Assembly (NCBI GenBank): GCA_002709385.1
Contig: PAQS01000036.1
Location: 42,678-106,677 of the forward strand
Direction of reading: 5' to 3'
DNA length: 64,000 nt
Source: Waddliaceae bacterium
Lineage (GTDB): Bacteria; Chlamydiota; Chlamydiia; Chlamydiales; GCA-2709385
Made by a program: the position numbers and the translations under genes. Each line of letters starts with the position of its first letter. Position 1 is the first letter of the stretch. The notes under the pieces are model-generated. The model saw only the letters and a program-made list of their open reading frames with translations, searched no databases and had not been told where the DNA came from. Below, piece after piece: positions 36,654 through 45,952 of this stretch.

Positions 36654-39341
36654 ATGAAAAAGCTTTATTTAATTGACGCATCCGGATACTTGTTTCGGGC
36701 TTATTATGCTTTGCCTGGAATGAATAATTCTAAAGGACAAAGTACAAATGCATTGTACGGATTTATCCGAGCAATGTTAAAAATTTTGCAAGATTTTGAC
36801 CCTAAACACCTCTGTGTTGTGTTTGATGCCCGAAATAATAAAGCTAGTCGTTTAGAGCTTTATGAACAGTACAAAATTCAGCGTAGCCCTATTCCGGAAG
36901 ACTTACCGGAACAGATCAATTTAGCAGAGCAGTTTTGCGAATTATTAGGTCTTCCTTTGCTTAAAGCTTCAGGAGTAGAGGCTGATGATACGATGGCTAG
37001 CGTTGCTCGATGGGCAGCTAAAGATGACTGTGAAGTTCTATTGTGTAGCAGTGATAAAGACCTATGTCAGTTAGTTGATGATCAAATTCACATGCTCCAC
37101 ACTCATAAAAACAACCGCTTGATCACCCCTGAAAAAGTGGAAGAGTTATATGGGATAAAACCAGAGCAAATTATCGACTGGTTATCAATGACTGGAGATG
37201 CCTCTGATAACGTACCTGGTCTTCCTGGTTTTGGTCCTAAAACAGCAACTAAGCTCTTACAAGAGTTTGGAACATTAGATAAGATTCTTGCTTCTCCTGA
37301 ATCTGTATCAGGTAAAAAGAAGCAAGAAACACTCAAAGAGAAAAAAGACCTCGCTTTATTAAGTCGTAAGCTAGTGACTCTTGATCTATCAGTTGAGTTC
37401 CCAAAAGATTGGAATTTTTTCACTCTTTCTACAAACAAGTATGGTATTCCTCTTGTTGATTTCTACAAGGAAATGGGTTTTAAATCTTTAGTGAAAGAGT
37501 ACGAACTCGAAACGGATTCTCTCGAAGAAGATGCTCCTGCTCCTGAGATAGAGACAGAAACTGTAAACTATCATTTGGTTGATACAGAAGAAGAGCTTGA
37601 GAAACTCTTATCGATTCTCCAAAAAGAATCTTCTATTTGTTTTGATACTGAAACAGACTCTCTCCATCCTCGAACAGCCCGTTTAGTCGGCATGGGATTT
37701 TGTGTAAAAGAGGGAGAAGCTTGGTATGTACCAGTAAACGGTCAACTTACTTTAGACTATGTTCTTGATAAATTTCGTCCTTTATTTGAATCTTCTCAGC
37801 ACAGCTTTTACGGGCATAACATCAAATATGATTTACATGTCCTCAAAAATCACGGTTTAGATCTTTCATCTATTGATTTTGACACAATGCTAGCCTCTTA
37901 TTTACTTAATTCTCATAGCCACCGTCATTCATTAGACCATCTCGCTATGCAGTATTTTGATAAAGAGAAAACACCTATCTCAGATTTGATCGGCAAAGGC
38001 AAAAAAATCATTAGCATGAGAGATGTGCCGATACAACAAGTTGCTGATTATTGTTGTGAAGATGTTGACTATACCTTGCGACTACGTAAAGAGCTTGAAC
38101 TTGATATTCGTGGACGTAAGTTGAGTGATTTATTGTATAAAGTGGAGCTTCCTCTCTTACGTATTCTTATGCAGATGGAGCGCACAGGAATATTTTTAGA
38201 TGCAGTTTGCTTAGAAACTCTTCATAAAACACTAGCAAGTACTCTAGAGAATCTCGAACAATCCATCCATGAGATTGCTGGGGAAAGCTTTAACTTGAAC
38301 TCGCCTAAGCAACTTGCAGATATTCTATTTGATAAGCTAGGTCTAAAAGTTATTCGAAAAACAAAAACGGGACGTTCTACCGATGCCAGCGTACTTGAAG
38401 CGTTAAAAGGCGAGCATCCTATTATCGAACAAATGTTAGAGTATAGACAGCTGGAAAAACTGCGCTCTACTTATACCGAAAGTTTAACACACGATATACA
38501 TCCAGAAACTCACCGCATTCACTGTTCATTTAGTCAATCGACTGCTGCTACAGGTCGTTTATCGTGTCATGACCCTAATTTACAAAATATTCCTATACGA
38601 TCTGAAATGGGGCGTAGAATCCGGGAGTGTTTTCGTCCTGAGAAAAAAGGTTATAGCTTTCTTGCTGCCGATTACTCACAAATCGAGCTCAGGCTGCTTG
38701 CTCATATGTCACAAGACCCTAGCCTAATCCAAGCTTTTCAGGATGGACAAGACATCCACGCCTACACCGCATCAAAAGTTTTTGATGTTCCTCTTAGCGA
38801 AGTAAGCAAAGAGCAAAGGTACCGTGCCAAAGCCGTAAATTTTGGGATTGTATACGGACAACAAGCCTTTGGTTTATCTCGTGAAATAGGCTGTTCCATG
38901 AGCGAAGCATCTGACTTTATCGAACGTTATTTTTCTCGTTATGGACACGTCAGAGAATTTTTAGAGCACTGTAAAGAAGAAGCTCGTCAAACAGGGTGTG
39001 CAAGTACTCTTTACGGAAGAGAGCGCCTTATTCCTGACATTAACAGTAGAAATGCACCAGTGCGAGCTGCGGCCGAACGCTTAGCAATTAATACCCCACT
39101 TCAAGGAACAGCTGCCGATCTTTTAAAAGTCGCTATGATTCGAATGGATGAATTATTAAGAAAAGAAGAGAAACTTTCTTCTATGATCTTACAAATTCAT
39201 GATGAATTAATTTTTGAAGTGCCTGATTTTGAGTTAATTGATATAAGTGCATCAGTTAAAGATCGCATGGAAAATGTCATGCAATTAAAAGTACCCTTAG
39301 TCGTTAATGTCTCCATTGGCAAGAATTGGAAAGAATGTTAA
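36654..39341 (+). CDS. polA: DNA polymerase I
   Basis: Repair and Okazaki-fragment polymerase, 895 aa with three domains. The 5'-3' exonuclease spans about 1-290 (LIDASGYLFRAYYAL, CSSDKDLCQLV, GDASDNVPGLPGFGPKTA). The 3'-5' proofreading domain (about 310-500) keeps its acidic residues in FDTETDSLHPR, GHNIKYDLHVL and YCCEDVDYT. The polymerase (about 520-895) has motif A ADYSQIELRLLAHMSQD, motif B RYRAKAVNFGIVYG and motif C LQIHDELIFEV. All three activities look intact. coaE begins inside its last codons. Confidence 0.97.
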   Translation: MKKLYLIDASGYLFRAYYALPGMNNSKGQSTNALYGFIRAMLKILQDFDPKHLCVVFDARNNKASRLELYEQYKIQRSPIPEDLPEQINLAEQFCELLGLPLLKASGVEADDTMASVARWAAKDDCEVLLCSSDKDLCQLVDDQIHMLHTHKNNRLITPEKVEELYGIKPEQIIDWLSMTGDASDNVPGLPGFGPKTATKLLQEFGTLDKILASPESVSGKKKQETLKEKKDLALLSRKLVTLDLSVEFPKDWNFFTLSTNKYGIPLVDFYKEMGFKSLVKEYELETDSLEEDAPAPEIETETVNYHLVDTEEELEKLLSILQKESSICFDTETDSLHPRTARLVGMGFCVKEGEAWYVPVNGQLTLDYVLDKFRPLFESSQHSFYGHNIKYDLHVLKNHGLDLSSIDFDTMLASYLLNSHSHRHSLDHLAMQYFDKEKTPISDLIGKGKKIISMRDVPIQQVADYCCEDVDYTLRLRKELELDIRGRKLSDLLYKVELPLLRILMQMERTGIFLDAVCLETLHKTLASTLENLEQSIHEIAGESFNLNSPKQLADILFDKLGLKVIRKTKTGRSTDASVLEALKGEHPIIEQMLEYRQLEKLRSTYTESLTHDIHPETHRIHCSFSQSTAATGRLSCHDPNLQNIPIRSEMGRRIRECFRPEKKGYSFLAADYSQIELRLLAHMSQDPSLIQAFQDGQDIHAYTASKVFDVPLSEVSKEQRYRAKAVNFGIVYGQQAFGLSREIGCSMSEASDFIERYFSRYGHVREFLEHCKEEARQTGCASTLYGRERLIPDINSRNAPVRAAAERLAINTPLQGTAADLLKVAMIRMDELLRKEEKLSSMILQIHDELIFEVPDFELIDISASVKDRMENVMQLKVPLVVNVSIGKNWKEC

Positions 39342-39949
39342 TATTAAAGAAATTAGCCATAACAGGTACTATCTCCTCTGGGAAATCATCAGTTACTTCA
39401 ATCTTTAAAGATTTAGGCGCGTATATCGTGAGTGCTGATGAGATTGTGCACCGCTTGATGTCTCTTGAAACTCAAGTTGGCCAGAAGATTGTAGAGTTAA
39501 TAGGCCCTGATATTCTCACAAACAATTCGATTGATCGTAGAAAAGTAGCTGCAAAGGTTTTTCAAGATCCACATTTACTCGATAGTTTAGAAAAACTTTT
39601 GCATCCTGAAGTATTGAAAATTGTTCGCCAAGAATACGAGCTAGCCTGTTCTGAGGAAAAATATACTTTATTTGTGGCTGAAGTGCCGCTTTTATTTGAG
39701 TCCGAGGAATCTTTCGGTTTTCAAAATTATTTTGATTTAACTCTAACTGTAGATGCCGACCCTTCACTTCGTTTGCAACGTTTTATTGAATCGACTGGAT
39801 ACGATGAAAAGGAGTTTGAGCGAAGGTCTGCAAGACAGTTTACTGCAGAATATAAGTGTCAGAAAGCTGATATTGTTCTTATAAACAATGCCGGAGAGAA
39901 AGAGCTTCGTGAATCTGTCTCTGTTCTATTTGACCAAATCTGCAAATAA
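39335..39949 (+). CDS. coaE: dephospho-CoA kinase
   Basis: Last enzyme of coenzyme A synthesis, about 204 aa. The P-loop is AITGTISSGKSSVTSIFKDL. SADEIVHRLMS, RRKVAAKVFQDP, LLHPEVLKI and VAEVPLLFESE follow as in the family. ATG 39335 overlaps the polA stop (ATGTTAA), giving translational coupling; an in-frame TTG lies 9 bases earlier. Confidence 0.93.
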   Translation: MLILKKLAITGTISSGKSSVTSIFKDLGAYIVSADEIVHRLMSLETQVGQKIVELIGPDILTNNSIDRRKVAAKVFQDPHLLDSLEKLLHPEVLKIVRQEYELACSEEKYTLFVAEVPLLFESEESFGFQNYFDLTLTVDADPSLRLQRFIESTGYDEKEFERRSARQFTAEYKCQKADIVLINNAGEKELRESVSVLFDQICK

Positions 39950-39954
39950 AAAAA

Positions 39955-39979
39955 GCTGCTTCCTTCAAAAAGGGGCAGC
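39955..39979 (+). terminator. weak hairpin after coaE
   Basis: GCTGCTTC pairs with GGGGCAGC (two G-T pairs) just after the coaE stop, with A-rich sequence before and ATTAATT after. It may end the sppA-polA-coaE transcript, but it is not strong. Confidence 0.35.
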
Positions 39980-40139
39980 ATTAATTAAAACAAATTATTT
40001 CAACAGGTTTAACCATCTTTCTGATTCATCATCCTATAACAACAACAGACGTGTTTTCCATTCAGAAACATGAGGGTGACGAAGAAGCATTTTATTAAAG
40101 TGCTTTCTAAAGATTCTTCCAATTGAGGAGCCAGATACT

Positions 40140-41531
40140 GTGATGAGTTCTGAAGAGAAACAAGATACAGCAACAAAAGTAGAATCCAAGAAGATACCTC
40201 AGCGACGAGAACGTCATTCAGGTGCTGTTAATCGCCCTAAACAAACGACGCCCCCCCCCACTGAGCATACAGAAACCATTACAAAGATCTCTGAATTACA
40301 GCGCATGAATATTGATCAATTGAATCAATATGCACGTACTCTCGGAGTCAAAAATCTTGGATCACTTACTCGTTCACAACTTGTTTTTGAAATTGTAAAA
40401 GTTCGTTCTGAACGTGGAAACGAAGTTCTCTACGGAGAAGGGGTTCTTGAAATCCTTCCTGATGGCTTTGGCTTTCTTCGCTCACCTAACTATAACTACC
40501 TACCTTCTGCTGAAGATATTTATGTATCACCAGCTCAAATTCGCCGATTCGACCTAAAGAAAGGTGATACAGTTAGCGGTACTATTCGTGCGCCAAAGGA
40601 CAAAGAAAAGTACTTTGCTATGCTGAAGGTAGACAAGATCAACGGTGCAGCTCCAGATAAAGCTAGAGAACGCATTCTGTTCGAAAACCTTACTCCCGAG
40701 TACCCCAATCAACGTCTGGTTATGGAAACAACCCAAAATCAGATGACAACTCGAGTACTTGATTTAGCAGCTCCGATCGGTAAAGGTCAACGTGGACTCA
40801 TTGTTGCGCCTCCTAAAACCGGTAAGACAATGATTTTGCAAGACATTGCAAACTCGATTGCACAAAATAACGGCGATGTGGAGCTTATCGTTCTACTTAT
40901 TGACGAGCGCCCAGAAGAAGTTACGGACATGATTCGTAGCGTAAAAGGAGAAGTCATTGCTTCTACTTTCGACGAACCACCAGAGCGCCACGTACAGGTT
41001 GCTGAAATGGTGATTGAAAAGGCCCGCAGAATGGTTGAGCACGGTCGCGATGTTGTGATCCTTCTCGACTCTTTAACTCGTCTTGCTAGAGCATACAACA
41101 CCGTTCAACCTCATTCTGGAAAAATTCTTTCTGGTGGTGTGGATGCTAACGCTTTACACAAGCCAAAGCGCTTCTTTGGTGCGGCAAGAAACCTTGTACA
41201 AGGTGGAAGCTTAACCATTATCGCTACAACTCTGATTGAAACTGGATCTCGTATGGACGAGGTAATCTTTGAAGAGTTCAAAGGTACCGGTAACATGGAG
41301 CTTGTACTTGATCGTCGTTTAGCAGATCGTCGTATTTACCCTGCTGTTGACTTTAACCGCAGTAGTACACGTAAAGAAGAGCTTCTTTTCCATCCTAGCG
41401 AACTAGAGAAAGTCTACACTCTTCGCCAAGCTGTAGCTGATTTGGCTTCTGTTGACGCCATGAACCTCTTGCTTGGACGTCTAAAAAAGACAAAGAATAA
41501 CATCGAATTTCTTTTATCTTTGAAAGACTAG
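40140..41531 (+). CDS. rho: transcription termination factor Rho
   Basis: Hexameric RNA-dependent ATPase helicase, 463 aa. A charged, variable N-terminal extension (1-50) contains a run of nine C at 40251-40259. Rho_N (about 55-95), the cold-shock-like RNA-binding domain ([15 protein letters not shown]) and the ATPase core with Walker [15 protein letters not shown] and [11 protein letters not shown] follow. GAGGAG lies about 9 bases before a GTG and 12 before the adjacent in-frame ATG (40143), so either may be the start. Confidence 0.96.
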   Translation: MMSSEEKQDTATKVESKKIPQRRERHSGAVNRPKQTTPPPTEHTETITKISELQRMNIDQLNQYARTLGVKNLGSLTRSQLVFEIVKVRSERGNEVLYGEGVLEILPDGFGFLRSPNYNYLPSAEDIYVSPAQIRRFDLKKGDTVSGTIRAPKDKEKYFAMLKVDKINGAAPDKARERILFENLTPEYPNQRLVMETTQNQMTTRVLDLAAPIGKGQRGLIVAPPKTGKTMILQDIANSIAQNNGDVELIVLLIDERPEEVTDMIRSVKGEVIASTFDEPPERHVQVAEMVIEKARRMVEHGRDVVILLDSLTRLARAYNTVQPHSGKILSGGVDANALHKPKRFFGAARNLVQGGSLTIIATTLIETGSRMDEVIFEEFKGTGNMELVLDRRLADRRIYPAVDFNRSSTRKEELLFHPSELEKVYTLRQAVADLASVDAMNLLLGRLKKTKNNIEFLLSLKD

Positions 41532-41542
41532 ATCTATACAGG

Positions 41543-41564
41543 GCCCTTGTGAAAGCGCAAGGGC
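41543..41564 (+). terminator. hairpin terminator after rho
   Basis: GCCCTTG (41543-41549) pairs with CAAGGGC (41558-41564) around TGAAAGCG, 12 bases after the rho stop. TCTACTCTTT follows. The remaining spacer to 41786 shows no other feature. Confidence 0.6.
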
Positions 41565-41786
41565 TCTACTCTTTCCCTCTTCTTCTTTTTCACCAAAGTA
41601 CATAAGTAATTTTAAATACTCCTATACTCGCGTTGATAAAAAATAAACGCAGAGAAAAGTTATACCCTCGAGGTACTTTAATCTCCAATCGCTAATCTTT
41701 AGCACAGAAAAACAAAAACCTCTTGATCCACAGCTCCCATTTCAGGCAGCATAAAGCTAAGAAAACCATCATCATAAATTGTAGCT

Positions 41787-42620
41787 ATGCGACGTATAAT
41801 TTCTATAGTATTTGTTATTAGTCTTTTGGGAATTTCTTTCTGGACCTGGAGAAACATAGAGCACGTAAAAAATTGGATAGAAAGACAAGTTGATGCAGGT
41901 GACTTCCTTACACTAGAAGCTCGCTACACAGGCGATCAAATCATGGAAGCTTTTAAGCACGAGCTTATTCAAGATGAATTTCATAATTACTTGGAGCCTA
42001 TACTGCAATTTCACCCCTATGCGTTAATGGAAGTAAAATTTCTAGACGATAAAAACAAGACTCGTGAAAGCATGATTTTATGGAGTTTAGAAGATGGTGA
42101 AATGGTTCTAGATACAAATACTTGGGAAAGTTCGCACGGCTTTAGAGATTGTATAGAAGCAGGTGCCACAGCAAATGATTTTGTTATCCTTAATGCATTA
42201 GCTCAGCATCGCAACGGAATGGATTTACCAGGACTCAGTAAATACACTGAACTATCGGATACTGAATTAGAGAAAGCAATCCAATCAAGCGAAAACAAAC
42301 ATCTCATTGTGAAAAAAGGTAATCGCTATCGTCTCCACTTCGAGGAGCCTAAAATAGACGTTTCACCACAAACTAATATGAACCAATGGCTGGTTACCAA
42401 GCCTTATAAACACGCTATTCGTACATCTGGTGAATATTCTATAAAAGAAGTACAGAGAATTGCTCAAGCGGCATTTGGAAAACACTTTACCATACGTAAG
42501 TGGCAACAGGTTTATCTACCGGTGTATCGTATCGATGTACAAAACCCTGATAACTCCATTGCCACTTTCCATTGGAACGCTTTAAACGGAAAGCAATTGC
42601 CTCAGAGATACGTTTACTGA
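41787..42620 (+). CDS. unknown membrane-anchored protein with a winged-helix-like region
   Basis: 277 aa, not recognised. Residues 1-20 form a signal anchor (MRRIISIVFVISLLGISFWT). Residues about 130-185, starting NDFVILNALAQHRNGMDLPG and ending KGNRYRLHFEE, read like a winged helix: helix, helix with LSDTELEKAI, then a KKGNRY wing. A C-terminal block (YKHAIRTSGEYSIKEVQRIA and IRKWQQVYLPVYRID) looks conserved. A membrane-tethered DNA- or protein-binding role is possible, but the wHTH reading is by eye. Its last 7 bases overlap the convergent kinase gene. Its start follows the rho terminator by about 220 bases. Confidence 0.6.
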   Translation: MRRIISIVFVISLLGISFWTWRNIEHVKNWIERQVDAGDFLTLEARYTGDQIMEAFKHELIQDEFHNYLEPILQFHPYALMEVKFLDDKNKTRESMILWSLEDGEMVLDTNTWESSHGFRDCIEAGATANDFVILNALAQHRNGMDLPGLSKYTELSDTELEKAIQSSENKHLIVKKGNRYRLHFEEPKIDVSPQTNMNQWLVTKPYKHAIRTSGEYSIKEVQRIAQAAFGKHFTIRKWQQVYLPVYRIDVQNPDNSIATFHWNALNGKQLPQRYVY

Positions 42621-43756
42621 GGCAAATGAGTGTTTAGATAATCCCAATGACTGCGGAATGTATCTGAATTTATTCTTTCCATAAACTTTTTAAAAGAAGT
42701 TAAAGAATAATTACGACTCCATTCTTCGTTAATTTCTAGTCTTTTCTCAGCATGTGCAACCACGAGCTCATAGAAAAAAGAGCTATCAATTATGTCGTAA
42801 TACTCATTCCATAAATCAAATGATATATTTGTACTACCCGTATCATCTAACCACTGCAAAGAATGCATTGCTAATTCTAGATATCCTACAACACGACACA
42901 TGTATAATAGCGATCTTTCAGTAGCATTCATTTCTCTACCTAAATAGACACTCAAGAACATGCTTTCTTGCTCTGGCGAAAAATCGTAAAAATTACATAC
43001 AAAAGCAAGCTCTTTTAGCAAAATTCCAGAATAAGCAAAATCCCAATCAATTAGCTTCATCTCTAAATCTGTATACAAAATATTCAGACTATTGGGATCT
43101 CCATGGCAAACCCCCTTCTCAAGAGGAAACTTATTCAACAAATCAGTAACTTCTTTCCATTGATCATAAGCCTCAATAAAAGCTGGTATCTTCAGTCTAT
43201 TTTCTTGTTTTGCTTTTTCAAACCAGTCAATACCTGATAACCACATATCGAATGCACTAGAACCAATTTCAGCTTTGGCAGAATGAACAGATGCCATAGT
43301 CCTAGCTACTCGAGTAAGCATAGTTTCGTCTTTAAAATCATAAGGATGTAAAGTAGAGCCTTTAAAAAACTCCATAATCATAAGTCTTGCGCCAGGACTT
43401 AAAAAACAAACATTAGGAGCTGAATTTAATTTAGCAACTGCTTCCATAGCCTTTGCTGCATCGATGCACTCTTGTTCTGTAAGATAATCGGGACTAACTC
43501 GAAGAACACAATCCTGCTCTTTACCCTTAAAACGGAAAACCCCCGCTCCAGATAGGCCTCCACTCAAAGCAGATACTTCAAATTCATTTTCCCAATTTTC
43601 ACCCCAGTACTCTAAACAAGAACTCTCCACTAATTTTTGATTTTCAAGATCAAGACTAAGTAGTACATCAGGAAGTGCATAAAGATAAGGTTGAAGAGAA
43701 AAAAGGCCTACAACCCAAAAAAGAATAAGTTTTTTATACTTTCTATTGTGCCACAT
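42614..43756 (-). CDS. APH/choline-kinase-fold phosphotransferase with signal peptide
   Basis: About 380 aa. The kinase core has CVLRVSPDYLTEQECI, the catalytic loop HGDPNSLN (His218, Asp220, Asn225) and the metal motif LIDWDFA (Asp237), so catalytic residues are intact. The pattern is that of aminoglycoside phosphotransferase, choline or ethanolamine kinases (LicA-like). Residues 1-27 are a clear export signal or anchor: MWHNRKYKK, then LILFWVVGLFSL, ending YLYA. The ATG at 43756 has GGAGGAG 11 bases upstream; an earlier ATG (43792) has none. An exported ATP-dependent kinase is odd; the substrate is unknown. Confidence 0.7.
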   Translation of the reverse strand: MWHNRKYKKLILFWVVGLFSLQPYLYALPDVLLSLDLENQKLVESSCLEYWGENWENEFEVSALSGGLSGAGVFRFKGKEQDCVLRVSPDYLTEQECIDAAKAMEAVAKLNSAPNVCFLSPGARLMIMEFFKGSTLHPYDFKDETMLTRVARTMASVHSAKAEIGSSAFDMWLSGIDWFEKAKQENRLKIPAFIEAYDQWKEVTDLLNKFPLEKGVCHGDPNSLNILYTDLEMKLIDWDFAYSGILLKELAFVCNFYDFSPEQESMFLSVYLGREMNATERSLLYMCRVVGYLELAMHSLQWLDDTGSTNISFDLWNEYYDIIDSSFFYELVVAHAEKRLEINEEWSRNYSLTSFKKFMERINSDTFRSHWDYLNTHLPQ

Positions 43757-43907
43757 AACGAAACGACTCCTCCTCGCATGGCAAGTAAACATTATATTTT
43801 AAAAAAACTAATGGAGGAGTGTACATAGACTTTCCTGCTCCATTAATAAATTCTGGAAATTATTTTATGAAACAGGTTTATCTAAATCTTTGATAAAGCT
43901 ATTTCAA

Positions 43908-44918
43908 CTAGAAGCGCTTGCCGTCTTTCTGGACAAGCTCTCTCATAGATTCTAAGAACGTATCTGTTCCTTCACCAAGAAGGGCTGACATAGAAAATAT
44001 CTTCTCTTCTTCAACAGAACACTCTTTGATAAAACGCTCATAATTTTCTTGAGCAAGTTCTTCATCCATTTTATTGACAGCTACAAGAAATGGCTTATTT
44101 GCTACTTCTTCACTGTAATTACGTAATTCATTACGTAAGGTATGAAAATCTTCTAAAGGATCGCGTCCATCTATCCCACTTAAATCCACAACAAAAATAA
44201 GAACTTGGCTTCTTTCTATATGCCTAAGAAACTCAAAACCTAAGCCTTTATTTTCATGTGCTCCACGAATAATTCCAGGAATATCAGCAATAAGAATTCG
44301 TGAAAAATCTGCGAACTCAACAATACCTAAATTTGGTCGCAAAGTAGTAAATGGATAAGGAGCTATTTTTACTCTGACTTTTGCTAATTTCGAAATCAAA
44401 GTAGATTTTCCTGCATTAGGAAAGCCTACAAAACCAACATCAGCGATTAATTTTAATTCAAATTCAACAGAGATCTCTTCTCCATCACGTCCCGGAGTAC
44501 ATTTAGTAGGTGCACGGTTGGTTGGAGTTTTGAAGTGAACGTTTCCTTTTCCTCCAGTACCACCACGGCAAATCTCCCAAGTCTGTCCATCATCAACCAT
44601 ATCCATAAGGATTTCACCGCTTGATGGATCTTTAATGAGAGTCCCACATGGTACCTTCAACTCAATTGTTTTTCCATTTCTACCACGACAACAATTTGAG
44701 CCTCCAGACTGACCATTTTCTGCCTGTATGATTTTTTTATGACGGTACCACTCGAGAGAATGAATTTGTGCATCAGCTCGAATAATAACCGATCCACCTT
44801 TTCCTCCATCTCCTCCGGCTGGACCACCCTTAGGAATATATTTTTCACGGTTCCAAGCAACAACACCGTTACCACCTTTACCTGCTTCCAACTTGAGGAC
44901 TACTTTATCCGTAAACAT
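43908..44918 (-). CDS. obgE: GTPase Obg/CgtA
   Basis: Ribosome-associated GTPase of late 50S assembly, 336 aa. The glycine-rich Obg fold (GGNGVVAW, PAGGDGGKGGSVI, GGTGGKGNVHF) occupies residues 1-158. The G domain follows with VGFPNAGKSTLISKLA, the switch TTLRPNLG, DIPGIIRGAHENKGLG and NKMD. The C-terminal OCT domain of longer Obg proteins is absent, as in Chlamydia. It lies downstream of rplU-rpmA, with a terminator between. Confidence 0.95.
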   Translation of the reverse strand: MFTDKVVLKLEAGKGGNGVVAWNREKYIPKGGPAGGDGGKGGSVIIRADAQIHSLEWYRHKKIIQAENGQSGGSNCCRGRNGKTIELKVPCGTLIKDPSSGEILMDMVDDGQTWEICRGGTGGKGNVHFKTPTNRAPTKCTPGRDGEEISVEFELKLIADVGFVGFPNAGKSTLISKLAKVRVKIAPYPFTTLRPNLGIVEFADFSRILIADIPGIIRGAHENKGLGFEFLRHIERSQVLIFVVDLSGIDGRDPLEDFHTLRNELRNYSEEVANKPFLVAVNKMDEELAQENYERFIKECSVEEEKIFSMSALLGEGTDTFLESMRELVQKDGKRF

Positions 44919-45055
44919 GAGAGAACCTTAAAAATATTTCCTTACAAAAGAATCAATGTTCTTTTTAAATAAGATCAGAAAAATGATACAAACTATTTTC
45001 CAGGACAAAAAAACCTAGAAGAATTGAATACTATATACTAAATAGAAGAAAAAGA

Positions 45056-45102
45056 AAACTCCTAAGAAGATGTTCTTTTAATTAAACAATACTTAGGAGT
45101 TT
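45056..45102 (-). terminator. terminator of the rplU-rpmA transcript
   Basis: An 11-bp perfect stem AAACTCCTAAG / CTTAGGAGTTT with a 25-base loop lies 16 bases after the rpmA stop. On the minus strand it is followed by a T-rich tract, so it can end rplU-rpmA before obgE. Confidence 0.7.
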
Positions 45103-45117
45103 ATCAGTGTGAACAGA

Positions 45118-45372
45118 CTAGGCTGCTAGAGGGGCTACTGATACCAACGTATTTTTGGTTTTACGGAAGCACACTGTGCCATCAACCAAAGCGAATAGTG
45201 TATCATCGTTACCGCGACCAACATTAGTACTTGGATGCCACTTAGTGCCACGCTGACGGATGATAATACTTCCCGCCTTTACGAACTGGCCATGAGTAGC
45301 TTTCACACCAAGTCTTTTAGATTCAGAATCACGTCCGTTGCGTGAAGATCCCTGACCTTTCTTATGTGCCAT
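45118..45372 (-). CDS. rpmA: 50S ribosomal protein L27
   Basis: 84 aa, full length. The N-terminus [20 protein letters not shown] reaches the peptidyl-transferase centre in known ribosomes. [14 protein letters not shown] and [12 protein letters not shown] follow. No cleavable N-terminal extension. It lies 15 bases after rplU and ends in VSVAPLAA. Confidence 0.97.
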   Translation of the reverse strand: MAHKKGQGSSRNGRDSESKRLGVKATHGQFVKAGSIIIRQRGTKWHPSTNVGRGNDDTLFALVDGTVCFRKTKNTLVSVAPLAA

Positions 45373-45387
45373 GACTCAATCCCCGGG

Positions 45388-45699
45388 CTATGCTGAAATT
45401 TCTTTAATTCTCACTCGACTATAGCGCTGACGATGCCCCAACTTACGGTGGCAATTCTTACGGCGCTTATATTTGAAAGATACTACTTTAGGACCTTTCA
45501 CTTCGTCTAGAAGCTCACCAAGAACATTGCAACCTGCAACATTAGGAGCTCCAACTTTAACTGCTGAACCGTCGTGAAGTAGTAATACTTCTTCAAACTT
45601 GACTTCGCCTTGTTCACCGGCATTGATCAGCTCAACATCAATTACATCACCTGGCTGAACTCGGTATTGCTTTCCGCCGGTTTTAATTATCGCGTACAT
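45388..45699 (-). CDS. rplU: 50S ribosomal protein L21
   Basis: 103 aa from ATG 45699, which has GGAGGG 6 bases upstream; an earlier in-frame codon at 45729 would put that site inside the gene. MYAIIKTGGKQYRVQPGDVI and the basic FKYKRRKNCHRKLGHRQRYS are hallmarks. First gene of the rplU-rpmA operon, with obgE behind it as in most bacteria. Confidence 0.96.
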   Translation of the reverse strand: MYAIIKTGGKQYRVQPGDVIDVELINAGEQGEVKFEEVLLLHDGSAVKVGAPNVAGCNVLGELLDEVKGPKVVSFKYKRRKNCHRKLGHRQRYSRVRIKEISA

Positions 45700-45952
45700 C
45701 TTATCCCTCCTACAGGACATATATTGCAAGCGCCCGCACTTATGCAGACAACGTATTAGGAAGTACAGACTTAAAATAGAAAAACATGAGTATAACTGTG
45801 AATCCTTTTGATATCAATTAAAAAAGCTGGGTAGTATGAAGATGAAGTGGTGAAGACAGAATACTCAAGTTACTAAGTAACAATTTCCTCCGCAAGAGAT
45901 AGTTCCACTTTTTTTACTAAATTAAACAAATTAACATACAACAGGGATCAGA

